Shown: in pieces, positions 50,673-60,154 of the stretch
Position numbering within the stretch: position 1 is the stretch's first letter
Layout: each line of letters begins with the position of its first letter
Source: Immundisolibacterales bacterium
GTDB lineage: Bacteria > Pseudomonadota > Gammaproteobacteria > HK1
NCBI GenBank assembly: GCA_026712715.1
Contig: JAPOPW010000009.1
Location: forward strand, 1-64,000
Length of the DNA: 64,000 nt
Reading direction: 5' to 3'
Translations under genes and position numbers: made by a program
Notes under the pieces: model-generated
What the model was told of the DNA's origin: nothing
The model's input: only the letters and a program-made list of their open reading frames with translations
Databases searched by the model: none

Positions 50673-50969
50673 ATGTCGAGCACTGCGGACGACCTCACGG
50701 TCAACTACAGCGATGGAGGCGTGCAGCTCGTCAAGGAGCTCGACAAGGTGGTGTTGAGCCGCGGCGCCTGGACCACGGTCGTCTTCAAGTACCGCGACTG
50801 GGATGCCCGGCGCGGCGAGTACGGCCCGGTTCGCTTCACCATCCGGCGCTACCAGAAACGCAACGAGCGCTACCAGCAGCGGTCCAAGTTCACGATCTCG
50901 AGCGCGGACCAGGCGAGGAAGCTGATCGATGCGCTCGGGCGCTGGGCCGAGGAGGAGGCGGCCGGCTGA
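50673..50969 (+). CDS. conserved small hypothetical protein
   Basis: A 98-residue protein with a good AGGAAGG site. It contains VQLVKELDKVVLSRGAWTTV, KYRDWDARRGEYGPVRFTIR, RYQKRNERYQQRSKFTISSA and ARKLIDALGRWAEEE. The VVLSRGAWTT..FKYRDWD..R..YG pattern looks conserved, but I cannot name it. It is small and basic in the middle, so a nucleic-acid or protein-binding role is possible. It lies alone between the glycosylase (divergent) and the acuI-like gene. Confidence 0.7.
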   Translation: MSSTADDLTVNYSDGGVQLVKELDKVVLSRGAWTTVVFKYRDWDARRGEYGPVRFTIRRYQKRNERYQQRSKFTISSADQARKLIDALGRWAEEEAAG

Positions 50970-51068
50970 GCGGTCGCGAAACGGGCGTTCGCCGCCGCGC
51001 AGCGCGGCTCGCCGAAGCGGCGGGCCGCTTCGCACCGGCACGCGGGGTTCGATGAATCGGGAGGGTGC

Positions 51069-52061
51069 ATGTCCACGTTTCAAGCATTTCGGGTCCATGA
51101 GCGCGACGGCGGCTGCGAGGGTCGTCTCGACGACATCGGGCTCGACGATCTGTCGCCAGGCGACGTCACCATTCGCGCCGCATGGTCCGGCATCAACTAC
51201 AAGGACGCGCTCGCCGTCACCGGCAAGGGCCGGATCATGCGCCGCTTCCCCATGGTGGCGGGGGTCGACGTGGCCGGCACCGTGGAGTCTTCCTCCGACG
51301 ACCGCTTCGCGCCCGGGGACCGGGTGCTCGTTGCCGGGGCCAGCATGGGCGAAGCCTACGACGGCGGTTATGCGGAGCGGGTGCGCGCGCCCGCCGATGC
51401 GGTCGTGCCCCTGCCGGAGGGTCTGACCCTTCGCGAAGCGATGGCGCTCGGCACCGCGGGATTCACGGCCGCGCTCGCGATCGAACGCATGGAGCTCAAC
51501 GGACAACGTCCCGGGAACGGCCCGGTGCTGGTGAACGGAGCGACCGGGGGAGTGGGCAGCTTTGCCGTGGACATGCTTGCCGGGCGCGGTTACGAGGTGG
51601 CGGCGTTCACGGGAAAGGCGAACGCGGCCGAGTGGCTCGAGTCGCTCGGGGCGGCACGGGTGGTGCTGCGCGGCGAGGTCGAGATGGGCACCCGTCCCCT
51701 CGAGCGTGCGCAGTGGGCCGGGGCCGTGGACAGCGTGGGCGGCGACCATCTTGCGTGGCTGACCCGGACCGTGATGCCGGGCGGCAACATCGCGGCCATC
51801 GGCCTCGCCGGCGGGGCGAAGCTCGCGACGACGGTGATGCCGTTCATCCTGCGCGGGGTGAACCTGCTCGGCATCAACTCGGTCACCATCTCGCCCGAGC
51901 TGCGCGAGCACGCATGGGGCAGATGCGGCACGGATCTCAAGCCCCGCAACATCGACACCATCGTGACTCGAGAGGTCGGGCTCGACGAGCTGCACGGAGT
52001 GTTCGACGACTACATGGCCGGAACCGTGACCGGCCGGACCGTGGTTCGCATCGACGGCTGA
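51069..52061 (+). CDS. acuI: quinone oxidoreductase / acryloyl-CoA reductase family (YhdH/AcuI)
   Basis: A 330-residue NADPH-dependent medium-chain reductase without zinc. The YhdH/AcuI pattern is plain: WSGINYKDALAVTGKGRIMR, FPMVAGVDVAGTVESSSDDR, VPLPEGLTLREAMALGTAGF, VLVNGATGGVGSFAVDMLAG (NADPH-binding GATGGVG) and AVDSVGGDHLAWLT. It reduces acryloyl-CoA to propionyl-CoA in some species, for example in DMSP or 3-hydroxypropionate use; no other gene of that pathway is here. Convergent with dsbA. Confidence 0.92.
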   Translation: MSTFQAFRVHERDGGCEGRLDDIGLDDLSPGDVTIRAAWSGINYKDALAVTGKGRIMRRFPMVAGVDVAGTVESSSDDRFAPGDRVLVAGASMGEAYDGGYAERVRAPADAVVPLPEGLTLREAMALGTAGFTAALAIERMELNGQRPGNGPVLVNGATGGVGSFAVDMLAGRGYEVAAFTGKANAAEWLESLGAARVVLRGEVEMGTRPLERAQWAGAVDSVGGDHLAWLTRTVMPGGNIAAIGLAGGAKLATTVMPFILRGVNLLGINSVTISPELREHAWGRCGTDLKPRNIDTIVTREVGLDELHGVFDDYMAGTVTGRTVVRIDG

Positions 52062-52082
52062 GACCCTCGTCCGGACCGGGAG

Positions 52083-52106
52083 GGCCGGCCGGATGCACGG
52101 CCGGCC
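52083..52106. terminator. bidirectional hairpin between acuI and dsbA
   Basis: ggccggccg (52083-52091), gatgca, cggccggcc (52098-52106): a GC-only 9-bp stem in the 53-bp space between two convergent genes. No T-run on either side. Confidence 0.5.
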
Positions 52107-52114
52107 GGAACGGT

Positions 52115-52741
52115 TCAGCCTCCGGCCGCCTCGTGCTCGCGGGCGACGAGCGCGTCCGTGACCTCGAGCACCTTCGGATAGCTTCCCGCCGTCGAGCCGC
52201 TCACGAGGAACCTGCCGTTCACGATGAGGGCCGGGACGCCCCGCAGCCCATACCCCCTCTGCATGACGAGCGAGCGCTGGACTCCCGACTTGACCGAGAA
52301 CGAATTCGCTTGCTTGTCGAAGTCACTCGCGTCGACCCCGTGCGCGACGAAGAAGTCGCGAATCGCGTCGAGCGTCTCGAGGCGTCTCCCCTCGTCGTGG
52401 ATCGCAGCGAAGATCCTCGGGTGGATCTCGTCGAGGACCCCGAGCGCGGCCGCAATGTAGTAGGCGCGCGCGTGGAGCTCCCACACGTCGCTGAAGACGG
52501 CCGGCATCCGCACGAACCGCACATGATCGGGGAGGGACTCGATCCACGGCTCCAGAAAGGGCTGGAAACGGTTGCAGTGCGGGCATCCGTACCAGAACAC
52601 CTCGACCACCTCGATCCGATCGGGATCGGAAGTAGGCTGAGGAGTCGGCAGCTTCTGGTAGAGCCCTTCGATTCCCGGTTCCGCACCGATGGCCGGGAAG
52701 GCGAGGGCCAATCCGAGGACGGCGGTGGCAATGCGCTTCAT
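52115..52741 (-). CDS. dsbA: thiol:disulfide interchange protein DsbA
   Basis: A 208-residue periplasmic oxidoreductase with a signal peptide (cleavage after IGA, residue 20). The active site CPHC (VVEVFWYGCPHCNRFQPFL, C53-C56) and the cis-Pro loop (RGVPALIVNGRFLV) are intact. DsbA adds disulfides to exported proteins such as the cytochromes. It follows the cytochrome c4 gene by 126 bp on the same strand, an arrangement seen in Pseudomonas close to the chromosome origin. Confidence 0.95.
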   Translation of the reverse strand: MKRIATAVLGLALAFPAIGAEPGIEGLYQKLPTPQPTSDPDRIEVVEVFWYGCPHCNRFQPFLEPWIESLPDHVRFVRMPAVFSDVWELHARAYYIAAALGVLDEIHPRIFAAIHDEGRRLETLDAIRDFFVAHGVDASDFDKQANSFSVKSGVQRSLVMQRGYGLRGVPALIVNGRFLVSGSTAGSYPKVLEVTDALVAREHEAAGG

Positions 52742-52867
52742 TCGGGGCTCCTGCGGGTGATTGGGCTCATCGGGCGGAGCGGAAACCTTCGGCCCGTGCC
52801 CCGGCGTGCCGCCGGCTTCGGCCTGAGCTCCCGCTTCGGGCGGCTCACCGGAAACGGTCGTGCCCGC

Positions 52868-53497
52868 TCAACCGCCCGCCTGGTGGAGCCCGGAAAGATA
52901 CTCCGATACCGCTTCGATGTCGGCATCGGTGAGCCGGCTCGCAATTTCGCGCATCATGCCGGCCGCGTCCGTCGTCCGCGCGCCGTCCCGGTACGCGAGC
53001 AGTTGCTTCGCGGAGTACGCGGCGTGCTGCCCGCCGAGCTGGGGGAACGCTGCGAGCCGGTTTCCACGCCCTCCCGGCCCATGGCAGCTCATGCACGACG
53101 GAATGTTCCGCTCCGGGTCGCCGGCCTGGTAGAGCTGGCGGCCAACTTCCGCGAGCACCGGATCAGCCGCCTCCACCGTGGGGACCTGGGTCGCATAGAA
53201 CGCGGCGATGTCCTCGAGGTCCTGCTCACTTACGTTGGCGACCATCGGAACCATGGTCGCCGCTTCCGGATTGACCCGGCCGTGCTCCGACCGGATGGCC
53301 ATGACCTGGCGCATCTGGTAGGGAGCTCCCTGGCCGGCGAGCTTCGGCCAGATTGCGTCGATGCTGTTGCCGTCCGCGCCGTGGCACGCGGAGCACACCG
53401 CCGCCTTGAGCTTTCCTGCCGCCGGGTCGCCGGACGCGGACGCGCCGGTGGCGAGCAGCCCGAGGGCCAGCGCCGCCGCGATTGCTGATCTTCCCAT
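52868..53497 (-). CDS. cytochrome c4, diheme
   Basis: A 209-residue diheme cytochrome with a signal peptide (cleavage near ASA, residues 19-22). Heme motifs CSACH (residues 35-39) and CMSCH (about 133-137) begin the two domains, each followed by a G-rich loop and a later Met ligand (QMRQVMAIRSEHGRVN, GQHAAYSAKQLLAYRDGART). Cytochrome c4 carries electrons to terminal oxidases. Same strand and probably same operon as dsbA. Confidence 0.94.
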   Translation of the reverse strand: MGRSAIAAALALGLLATGASASGDPAAGKLKAAVCSACHGADGNSIDAIWPKLAGQGAPYQMRQVMAIRSEHGRVNPEAATMVPMVANVSEQDLEDIAAFYATQVPTVEAADPVLAEVGRQLYQAGDPERNIPSCMSCHGPGGRGNRLAAFPQLGGQHAAYSAKQLLAYRDGARTTDAAGMMREIASRLTDADIEAVSEYLSGLHQAGG

Positions 53498-54000
53498 TGA
53501 ATCGTGTGCCTTCGTCTCCCATCAGCACGGCCTTCACCGCCGCAGCCGCGCCCTTCGCCGTGCGACACTCCCGTCGCCGACCGGCGTGATATCGAACGCG
53601 CGGCCCGGCGGGCGCCGTCAACGGCAGGTCCGCACCGATTGCCCGGCCCGCGGCAGCCCTCTCCGGGCGCCTGGCCTCCAAGTGGATGCCGGACGACCCG
53701 CCGGGAACTCCTTCGCGTGGAACGCCGCCGCGGTCGCGCTCCGGGCATTCGCCGGTCCCGGTCTTCGCAATCCCGGCCGGTGGCCGAAGCGCGCGGTAGT
53801 GTGCAGCAGATCCGGGTGGACGGTCAACGGAACGAGGCGGTCGCGAGCCGCCTCCGCGGCCCCCCGCACGCCACTCGGGCGAGGTCCGTCGGATACGCGA
53901 AGCACGGGACCCGCCCGGCCCGGGTAATCGGAGTAGCGGTCGGATTCGGCGCGACACCCGTCCGCCGCCGACGCCCTTCAAGTCGCGCACGGGACGATCG
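53498..54000. other. gene-free GC-rich stretch before the AT-rich block
   Basis: About 500 bp after cytochrome c4 in which no protein pattern is convincing. In relatives this position holds an engB gene, but I see none here. Confidence 0.45.
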
Positions 54001-54340
54001 GACGTAGGGTATCCGTCCTGTGGGAAATTGTCGCGTTGCCGGTCGGAGATTTCCTCAAGCCATTGTCGGTCAATTAGTTACCCGACAACTTATACACTTC
54101 TTGTCGCGTGCCGTCGCAAATTGCATCGAGAATTGGCGGGTAATTCAACGGTAATAATGCAAAGGAACGTATCTATTTGTATTGGATGAAGTTTTCGGAC
54201 CTGGTCAATGTTTGGCAATTTCTGCGGATTCCATTGAATCATAGAGGTTTTTTCCGATTCAAGGGTCGTATTTCACAGAGTTATCCACAGCAATTGTGGA
54301 TAATGGCCGACCGCCCAAAACAGTCAGAGGGTTAGTCCGA
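54001..54340. other. oriC: candidate chromosomal replication origin (oriC) with DnaA boxes
   Basis: A 340-bp gene-free block with a sharp drop in GC (54110-54300 is below half by eye). It contains two perfect 9-mer DnaA boxes in opposite orientation, TTATCCACA (54281-54289) and TGTGGATAA (54295-54303), separated by gcaat, plus near-boxes TTATACACT (54090-54098) and TGTGGGAAA (54019-54027). AT-rich runs (ttttttcc, aattagtta, attggcgggtaattcaacggtaataat) could unwind. Position beside dsbA-cytochrome c4 and rpmE agrees with origin-proximal genes in Pseudomonas. Neither dnaA nor gidA is in the window. Confidence 0.5.
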
Positions 54341-54571
54341 ACAAGTCCAAGAACGCATGAGATTGTGGCGCGAAGTCCAACCTCCCGTCAGCGGCAGCGG
54401 GGGGCGTGAGCGCCGCACGCGCTCTTGTGGACCCCGCTCGGGAGAATCCGGCCGCGCGCGCGACGACGGGGCCGCTGGCGAAGGGTCGAAAACGCCGGGC
54501 CGGCGAGTCACTGAATTGCCGGCGAATCCGGTCCCGGCGGCCCGCGCGGAGGCGCGGCAACAAGATGCGGG

Positions 54572-54775
54572 CTAGCGCGCGCCGTATCGACGGCGGAACT
54601 TCTCGACCCTTCCGGCGGTATCGACGATCTTCTGCTGCCCGGTGTAGAACGGGTGACAGGCGGAGCAGACTTCCACATGCAGATCGCCTTGGTGCGTGGA
54701 TTTCGTTCTGAACGTGTTGCCGCACGCGCAGGTGATCGTGATCTCGTCGTACCGGGGATGGATGTCCGGCTTCAT
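54572..54775 (-). CDS. rpmE: 50S ribosomal protein L31 (zinc-binding type)
   Basis: A 67-residue L31 from ATG 54775. [20 protein letters not shown] and [20 protein letters not shown] contain the four zinc-site positions (C.C...C..C), so this is the C+ paralogue used when zinc is plentiful; the zinc-free form would lack these. [15 protein letters not shown] ends the protein. It is followed by the gene-free block with the DnaA boxes. Confidence 0.95.
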   Translation of the reverse strand: MKPDIHPRYDEITITCACGNTFRTKSTHQGDLHVEVCSACHPFYTGQQKIVDTAGRVEKFRRRYGAR

Positions 54776-54934
54776 GAAGTTCGGGCCTCGTGTCGAAACA
54801 GGGCGCGCGATTCTAGCCCGTCTCACGAGGCGGCGCCAAGGTCGGACTCTTCCTCTTGATGAACATGGTGAAGGCTTCGGGCTCGCGGAGGGCCGCCGAT
54901 GGGCGCCACGCCAGCCGTGCTAAAGTCGATCGCC

Positions 54935-55576
54935 ATGCAGCCGGCCGCCGCTTCGCTCCCGTTCGACTCCACCCTGCGCGCACGAATCGAAGACCGGCTC
55001 GCTTCCATCGACCCGCGCCGGGTGCCGCCCGACGGTGCGCTGCGGCGGGCGGCGGTGGCCTTCGTCATCGTGGGCGACGAACACGGCGAAGCATGCTTCG
55101 TGCTGACGCGGCGCGCGTCCGGGCTGCGACGCCACAGCGGGCAGTGGGCGATTCCGGGCGGCCGCTCGGACGGAGACGAGACCCCCGCGGACACCGCCCG
55201 GCGGGAGCTGCACGAGGAGGTGGGGCTCGAACTGTCCGACAGCGACGTGCTCGGATGCCTCGACGACTATGCCACCCGCTCGGGCTACGTCATTTCTCCC
55301 ATCGTGTGCTGGGGGCCGTCGCGTCCCGTGCTCGATCTCGATCGGACGGAGGTGGCCCGGGCTCACCTCGTGCCGCTCGGCCGCCTGCTCGCACCGGATC
55401 TCGCCGCGACCACCGCGATTCCGGAGAGCGACCGTCCGGTACTGTCCGTCGGACTTCTCGGCGGACGGATCTTCGCCCCCACCGCGGCGGTCATCTTTCA
55501 GGCCCGCGAGTGGCTCCTGATGGAACGGGCAACCCGGGTGGCGCACTTCGAACAGCCGGTATTCGCCTGGAAATGA
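54935..55576 (+). CDS. nudL: Nudix hydrolase, CoA pyrophosphatase-like
   Basis: A 213-residue Nudix protein. The Nudix box GGRSDGDETPADTARRELHE followed by EVGLE fits the consensus GX5EX7REUXEEXGU. LRRHSGQWAIPGG and the following SDSDVLGCLDDYATRSGYVI agree with the CoA-pyrophosphatase (NudL/YeaB) group, which splits CoA and its esters. It is divergent from rpmE and starts at ATG 54935. Confidence 0.85.
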   Translation: MQPAAASLPFDSTLRARIEDRLASIDPRRVPPDGALRRAAVAFVIVGDEHGEACFVLTRRASGLRRHSGQWAIPGGRSDGDETPADTARRELHEEVGLELSDSDVLGCLDDYATRSGYVISPIVCWGPSRPVLDLDRTEVARAHLVPLGRLLAPDLAATTAIPESDRPVLSVGLLGGRIFAPTAAVIFQAREWLLMERATRVAHFEQPVFAWK

Positions 55577-55662
55577 GACAATGAGCGTGTTCGCGCCCGA
55601 CGGATCCCCGGGCCCCGGTCCCGCGGCCGGACGCGGACCGACTCACTCGCGAGGGCGTCTGA

Positions 55663-55986
55663 ATGAGCGTGGAAGCCGAAATTCGCACAAAGCTGCTGGA
55701 CGCGTTCGATCCCGTGCACCTCGACGTGACCAACGAGAGCCATCTCCACAGCGTCCCGCCCGGGTCGGAGTCCCACTTCAAGCTGGTCATCGCTTCGGAG
55801 CGATTCGAGGGCGAGCGACTGCTCGGCCGGCACCGGCTCGTCAACAAGGCCCTTGCGGGGGAGCTCGCGGGACCCGTGCATGCGCTCGCCATCCACGCGG
55901 TGACCCCTGACGAGTGGTTCCGGACGGCGGGAACCTCCCCCGATTCACCGCTTTGCCACGGCGGGTCGAAGGTCGACGGAACGTGA
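55663..55986 (+). CDS. bolA: BolA family protein
   Basis: A 107-residue BolA: LDAFDPVHLDVTNESHLHSV, PGSESHFKLVIASERFEGER and LLGRHRLVNKALAGELAGPV, then HALAIHAVTPDEWF. The conserved His of the HxL.I.A.TP region and the fold are complete. BolA works with monothiol glutaredoxins in iron-sulfur and iron handling. It overlaps amtB by 4 nt (GTGA). Confidence 0.92.
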   Translation: MSVEAEIRTKLLDAFDPVHLDVTNESHLHSVPPGSESHFKLVIASERFEGERLLGRHRLVNKALAGELAGPVHALAIHAVTPDEWFRTAGTSPDSPLCHGGSKVDGT

Positions 55987-57275
55987 TCCGCCGCGCGAGG
56001 AGCGGGCCCGCCGGCGCCGCCGCCGCGACCGCCTGCGCACTGGCCCCGCTGGCGGCGCACGCCGATACGCTCGACAGCGGCGACACCGCATGGATGCTGA
56101 CCGCAACCGCCCTCGTCCTGCTCATGACCCTTCCGGGCGTGGCGCTCTTCTATGGCGGGCTTGTGCGGTCCCGAAACGTCCTTTCGGTGACGATGCAATG
56201 CATGGGCATCGCCGCCCTCGCGACCGTACTGTGGACCGCCTACGGCTACAGCCTCGCGTTCGGAGACGGCGGCTGGTTCGCCGGAGGCCTGGACAAGGCG
56301 TTCTTCGCCGGAGTGGATCGCAGCGCCCTCGAAGGGACGATCCCGGAGAGCGTCTTCGCCGCGTTCCAGCTCACCTTCGCCATCATCACCCCCGCTCTCG
56401 TATTCGGGGGGGTGGCGGAGCGGTTGCGGTTCTCCACCATGCTGTGGTTCAGCGGGCTGTGGCTCACCCTGGTCTATTTCCCGGTGGCCCACTGGGTGTG
56501 GGGCGGCGGGTGGCTGGCCAAGCTCGGAGTGCTCGACTACGCGGGCGGCACGGTCGTGCACGTGAACGCCGGAGTGGCGGCGCTGACGGCGGCCCTGGTC
56601 ATGGGCCGGCGGCGCGGGTTTCCCGCAACTCCGATGCCCCCCCACAACCTCGTATTCACCATCGCCGGCGCGTGCCTGCTCTGGGTGGGATGGTTCGGCT
56701 TCAATGCCGGAAGCGCGCTCGCGGCGAACGGCGATGCGGGGATGGCCCTGCTCACGACCCAGGTGGCCGCCGCGGGTTCCGCCCTCGCGTGGATGGTTTC
56801 GGAGTGGGTGAAGTTCGGGCGCCCGAGCGCGCTCGGCGTCGCCACCGGAATCGTGGCCGGGCTCGTCGCGATCACGCCCGCGGCGGGGTTCGTCGGACCG
56901 GCCGGCGCGCTGATCATCGGCGTTGCGGGCGGAGTCGCGTGCTTCTGGGCAACGTTCGTGGTCAAGCGCCGGCTTGCCATCGACGATTCCCTGGACGTCT
57001 TTTCGGTGCACGGAATCGGCGGATTCGTCGGGGCGTTGCTGACCGGAGCGCTCGCCGGCTCCCTTGGCGGTACCGGCTACTCCTACGGTCTGAACGTGCT
57101 GACGCAGCTCGGGGTACAGTTCATCGGCGTGACCTCCACCGTGATATGGTGCGCCCTCGTGAGCTGGCTCCTGCTCAGGGTCCTGGACATGGCCCTCGGC
57201 CTGCGGGTGGACGAGGATCAGGAGTCGCAGGGGCTCGATCTCACCGAGCACGGAGAGACGGGCTACAACTCCTGA
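55983..57275 (+). CDS. amtB: ammonium transporter
   Basis: A 430-residue AmtB with eleven predicted membrane helices after a signal-like N-terminus. Markers: TLPGVALFYGGLVRSRNVLS, FQLTFAIITPALVFGGVAER, YFPVAHWVWGGGWLAKLG (first pore His) and LDVFSVHGIGGFVGALLTGA (second pore His). It conducts ammonium into the cell under nitrogen limitation. No glnK is linked; instead bolA lies directly upstream and overlaps it, an unusual pairing. Confidence 0.94.
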   Translation: MIRRARSGPAGAAAATACALAPLAAHADTLDSGDTAWMLTATALVLLMTLPGVALFYGGLVRSRNVLSVTMQCMGIAALATVLWTAYGYSLAFGDGGWFAGGLDKAFFAGVDRSALEGTIPESVFAAFQLTFAIITPALVFGGVAERLRFSTMLWFSGLWLTLVYFPVAHWVWGGGWLAKLGVLDYAGGTVVHVNAGVAALTAALVMGRRRGFPATPMPPHNLVFTIAGACLLWVGWFGFNAGSALAANGDAGMALLTTQVAAAGSALAWMVSEWVKFGRPSALGVATGIVAGLVAITPAAGFVGPAGALIIGVAGGVACFWATFVVKRRLAIDDSLDVFSVHGIGGFVGALLTGALAGSLGGTGYSYGLNVLTQLGVQFIGVTSTVIWCALVSWLLLRVLDMALGLRVDEDQESQGLDLTEHGETGYNS

Positions 57276-57293
57276 CCCTCGCGTCGTCGAATC

Positions 57294-58661
57294 ATGAACG
57301 CTCCCCGCAAGCTCTACATTCGCACTTTCGGCTGCCAGATGAACGAGTACGACTCCGCCCGGACCGCGGACGCGCTCGCGCACTCGCACGGCCTCGAGAT
57401 CGCGGAGCGGCCCGAGGAAGCGGATGTCCTTCTCGTCAACACCTGCTCCGTTCGGGAGAAGGCGCAGGAGAAGGTCTTCTCGGAGCTCGGGCGCTGGCGC
57501 GCGCTCAAACGAAACCGGCCGGAGCTCGTCATCGGGGTGGGTGGGTGCGTCGCGAGCCAGGAGGGTGACGCGATCCGTACCCGCGCCCCCCACGTGGACA
57601 TCGTGTACGGACCCCGCACCCTCCAGCGCGTGCCGGGCATGCTCGACGACGTGCTGCGCGCCCGGCGCCCGCAGGTGGACGTGAGCTTCCCGGAGATCGA
57701 GAAGTTCGACCGCCTCCCCGCCCCCGGGGTGAACGGGCCGACCGCCTTCGTGTCGGTAATGGAGGGATGCAGCAAGTACTGCTCGTTCTGCATCGTGCCC
57801 TATACCCGCGGTGAGGAATTCAGCCGGGGCTTCAAGGACGTCCTCGAAGAAGTTCGGGGCCTCGCCCGCCGCGGCGTGCGCGAGGTGACCTTCCTCGGAC
57901 AGAACGTCAACGCGTACCGCGGCGCGGTGGACGAAGGCCGCCCCGCGAGCCTCGCGCGGCTCGTCGCCGCCGCGGCGGGCGTGGACGGCATTGGACGGAT
58001 ACGCTACACGACCTCCCATCCGTCGCAGATGTCGCGCGACCTCGTCGACGCCTACCGGGAGGTTCCGGCACTCGCGGGTCACCTGCACCTGCCCGTGCAG
58101 TCGGGGAGCGACCGGGTCCTCAAGCTCATGAACCGTCCGCCCCGGGTCGACCGGTACCGGGCGACGGTGGCGCGGCTTCGCGAGCGGCGCCCCGGGATCA
58201 GCATTTCCTCGGACTTCATCGTGGGGTTCCCCGGAGAGACCGACACGGACTTCCAGGCGACCCTGGACCTCGTGGACGAGATCGGCTTCGACACGTCGTT
58301 CAGCTTCGTGTACAGCCGGCGGCCGGGAACCCCTGCCGCGGAGCTTCCCGATTGCGTTCCCCCGGCGGAGAAGAAGGCGCGGCTCGCCGAGCTCCAGGCC
58401 CGCCTTGCCGGACACGCGGCAAAGGTGGCCGCGGGCATGGCGGGCACCGTGCAGAAGGTGCTGGTGGAACGCCCGTCGAAGAAGGACCCGGCCATGCTCT
58501 GCGGTCGTACCGACAACAACCGGGTCGTCAACTTCGCGTCACCGGCCGGCGATCTGCTGATCGGACGGTTCGTGAACGTCCGGATTGACGAGGTCTTGCC
58601 GAACTCGCTGCGCGGGACGGTCGTTCCGAAGAGGTTGCACGAGACTCGATCGCGGGCATAA
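57294..58661 (+). CDS. miaB: tRNA (N6-isopentenyl adenosine(37)-C2)-methylthiotransferase
   Basis: A 455-residue MiaB. The N-terminal Fe-S domain ([31 protein letters not shown]), the radical-SAM cluster ([20 protein letters not shown]), [20 protein letters not shown] and a C-terminal TRAM domain ([20 protein letters not shown]) are complete. It adds the methylthio group at A37 of tRNAs. It heads the run miaB-phoH-ybeY-corC-lnt that is conserved in gammaproteobacteria. Confidence 0.96.
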   Translation: MNAPRKLYIRTFGCQMNEYDSARTADALAHSHGLEIAERPEEADVLLVNTCSVREKAQEKVFSELGRWRALKRNRPELVIGVGGCVASQEGDAIRTRAPHVDIVYGPRTLQRVPGMLDDVLRARRPQVDVSFPEIEKFDRLPAPGVNGPTAFVSVMEGCSKYCSFCIVPYTRGEEFSRGFKDVLEEVRGLARRGVREVTFLGQNVNAYRGAVDEGRPASLARLVAAAAGVDGIGRIRYTTSHPSQMSRDLVDAYREVPALAGHLHLPVQSGSDRVLKLMNRPPRVDRYRATVARLRERRPGISISSDFIVGFPGETDTDFQATLDLVDEIGFDTSFSFVYSRRPGTPAAELPDCVPPAEKKARLAELQARLAGHAAKVAAGMAGTVQKVLVERPSKKDPAMLCGRTDNNRVVNFASPAGDLLIGRFVNVRIDEVLPNSLRGTVVPKRLHETRSRA

Positions 58662-58668
58662 TGCCGGC

Positions 58669-59694
58669 GTGGACTCAGCCGCCGCCGACGACCACCGATC
58701 TTCCTCCACGCTGCCAACGGGTGACCCCGACCCGTTCCCCGATCCCTCCTCCGTCAACCGGCTCGACCTCGAACCCGCCGACAACTCGCGGCTCGCGAAC
58801 CTCTGCGGCCCGTTTGACGAGCATCTGCGCCAGCTCGAGCGCTCGCTCGAAGTCCGCATCGACGGCCGGGGAAGTCGCTTCCAGGTGCATGGTCCGCGCG
58901 CCGCCGTGGCCTGCCGCCTGCTCGAGCGGCTGTATTCGGCGACCCGGGACGAGTCCCTGACCGCCGAAACGGTACATCTTTACCTGCAGCAGTCGGGAGT
59001 GGACGAGCTGGTCGACGCCGACGAACCGCACGAGACCGAGATTCACACCCGTCGGAGCCGGATTCGGACCCGCGGCGCGCACCAGCACCACTACGTCACC
59101 CAGATCGAGGAGCGGGACGTGAGCTTCGGGATCGGCCCGGCCGGAACCGGCAAGACGTACCTCGCGGTGGCATGCGCGGTGGAGGCCCTCGAGAGCGAGC
59201 GGGTTCGACGCCTCGTGCTCGCCCGGCCGGCCGTCGAGGCGGGCGAACGCCTCGGCTTCCTCCCGGGGGACCTCGCCCAGAAGGTCGATCCCTACCTTCG
59301 CCCGCTCTACGACGCGCTCTACGAGATGCTCGGCTTCGACCGGGTGGGCAGACTCATCGAGCGCCATTCGATCGAGATAGCGCCGCTCGCCTACATGCGC
59401 GGCCGAACGCTCAACGAGTCGTTCATCATTCTGGACGAGGCGCAGAACACCACCATCGAACAGATGAAGATGTTCCTCACCCGCATCGGCTTCGGGTCGA
59501 AGGCGGTCATCACCGGCGACGTGACCCAGATCGATCTTCCGCGGGGCCAGACATCGGGCCTCGTGCATGTCCAGGACGTGCTGAGGCACGTGCGCGAGGT
59601 GGGATTCACCCGGTTCACCTCCCGCGACGTGGTGCGGCATCGGCTCGTCGCCCGGATCCTGGATGCGTACGAGGCGGCGGAAGGCGATTCGTGA
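58669..59694 (+). CDS. phoH: PhoH-like ATPase (YbeZ)
   Basis: A 341-residue ATPase. GTG 58669 is the chosen start, 7 bp after miaB's stop. RVHGPRAAVACRLLERL-type N-terminal RNA-binding-like region is followed by Walker A FGIGPAGTGKTYLAVACAVE, RRLVLARPAVEAGERLGFLP, Walker B ESFIILDEAQNTTIEQMKMF and ITGDVTQIDLPRGQTSGLVH. It works with the endoribonuclease YbeY in RNA metabolism; its product overlaps ybeY in the operon. Confidence 0.95.
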   Translation: MDSAAADDHRSSSTLPTGDPDPFPDPSSVNRLDLEPADNSRLANLCGPFDEHLRQLERSLEVRIDGRGSRFQVHGPRAAVACRLLERLYSATRDESLTAETVHLYLQQSGVDELVDADEPHETEIHTRRSRIRTRGAHQHHYVTQIEERDVSFGIGPAGTGKTYLAVACAVEALESERVRRLVLARPAVEAGERLGFLPGDLAQKVDPYLRPLYDALYEMLGFDRVGRLIERHSIEIAPLAYMRGRTLNESFIILDEAQNTTIEQMKMFLTRIGFGSKAVITGDVTQIDLPRGQTSGLVHVQDVLRHVREVGFTRFTSRDVVRHRLVARILDAYEAAEGDS

Positions 59695-59695
59695 G

Positions 59696-60154
59696 TTGGC
59701 GGTAGCCGTGCAGTACGCGTCACGCGCCCGCTATCTCCCGCCGCGCCCGTCGGTCGAACGATGGGTCCGCGGTGCCCTCGAGGGTCACCGCGACGACGCG
59801 CACCTCACCGTGCGCATCGTGGGGCGGGAGGAAGGGCGGCACCTGAACGAGCGGTTCCGCGGGCTCGTCGGCCCGACGAACGTCCTTTCGTTCCCGTTCG
59901 ACGCCCCGCCCGGGGCTCCGGCGGCCGGTGAGATCGGGGATGTCGTTCTGTGCGCGCCGGTGGTGAACCGCGAGGCCCGGAACCAGGACAAGCCGCGCGA
60001 CGACCACTGGGCCCATCTCGTCGTGCACGGGGTGCTCCATCTCCTCGGGCACGACCACGACACCCCCGCCGCGGCCCGATCCATGGAGGAGCTGGAGCGC
60101 CGCATCCTGGCCGGCCTGGGCGTGCCCGACCCCTACGAGCCCCGCGATGGCTGA
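59696..60154 (+). CDS. ybeY: endoribonuclease YbeY
   Basis: A 152-residue YbeY. The zinc motif HLVVHGVLHLLGHDHDTP (H3xH5xH) is intact, with LNERFRGLVGPTNVLSFPFD and IGDVVLCAPVVNREARNQDK before it. It matures 16S rRNA and takes part in ribosome quality control. The start is TTG 59696 or GTG 59708, both directly after phoH; the first fits AVAVQYASRARYLPP better. Overlaps corC by 8 nt. Confidence 0.94.
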   Translation: MAVAVQYASRARYLPPRPSVERWVRGALEGHRDDAHLTVRIVGREEGRHLNERFRGLVGPTNVLSFPFDAPPGAPAAGEIGDVVLCAPVVNREARNQDKPRDDHWAHLVVHGVLHLLGHDHDTPAAARSMEELERRILAGLGVPDPYEPRDG

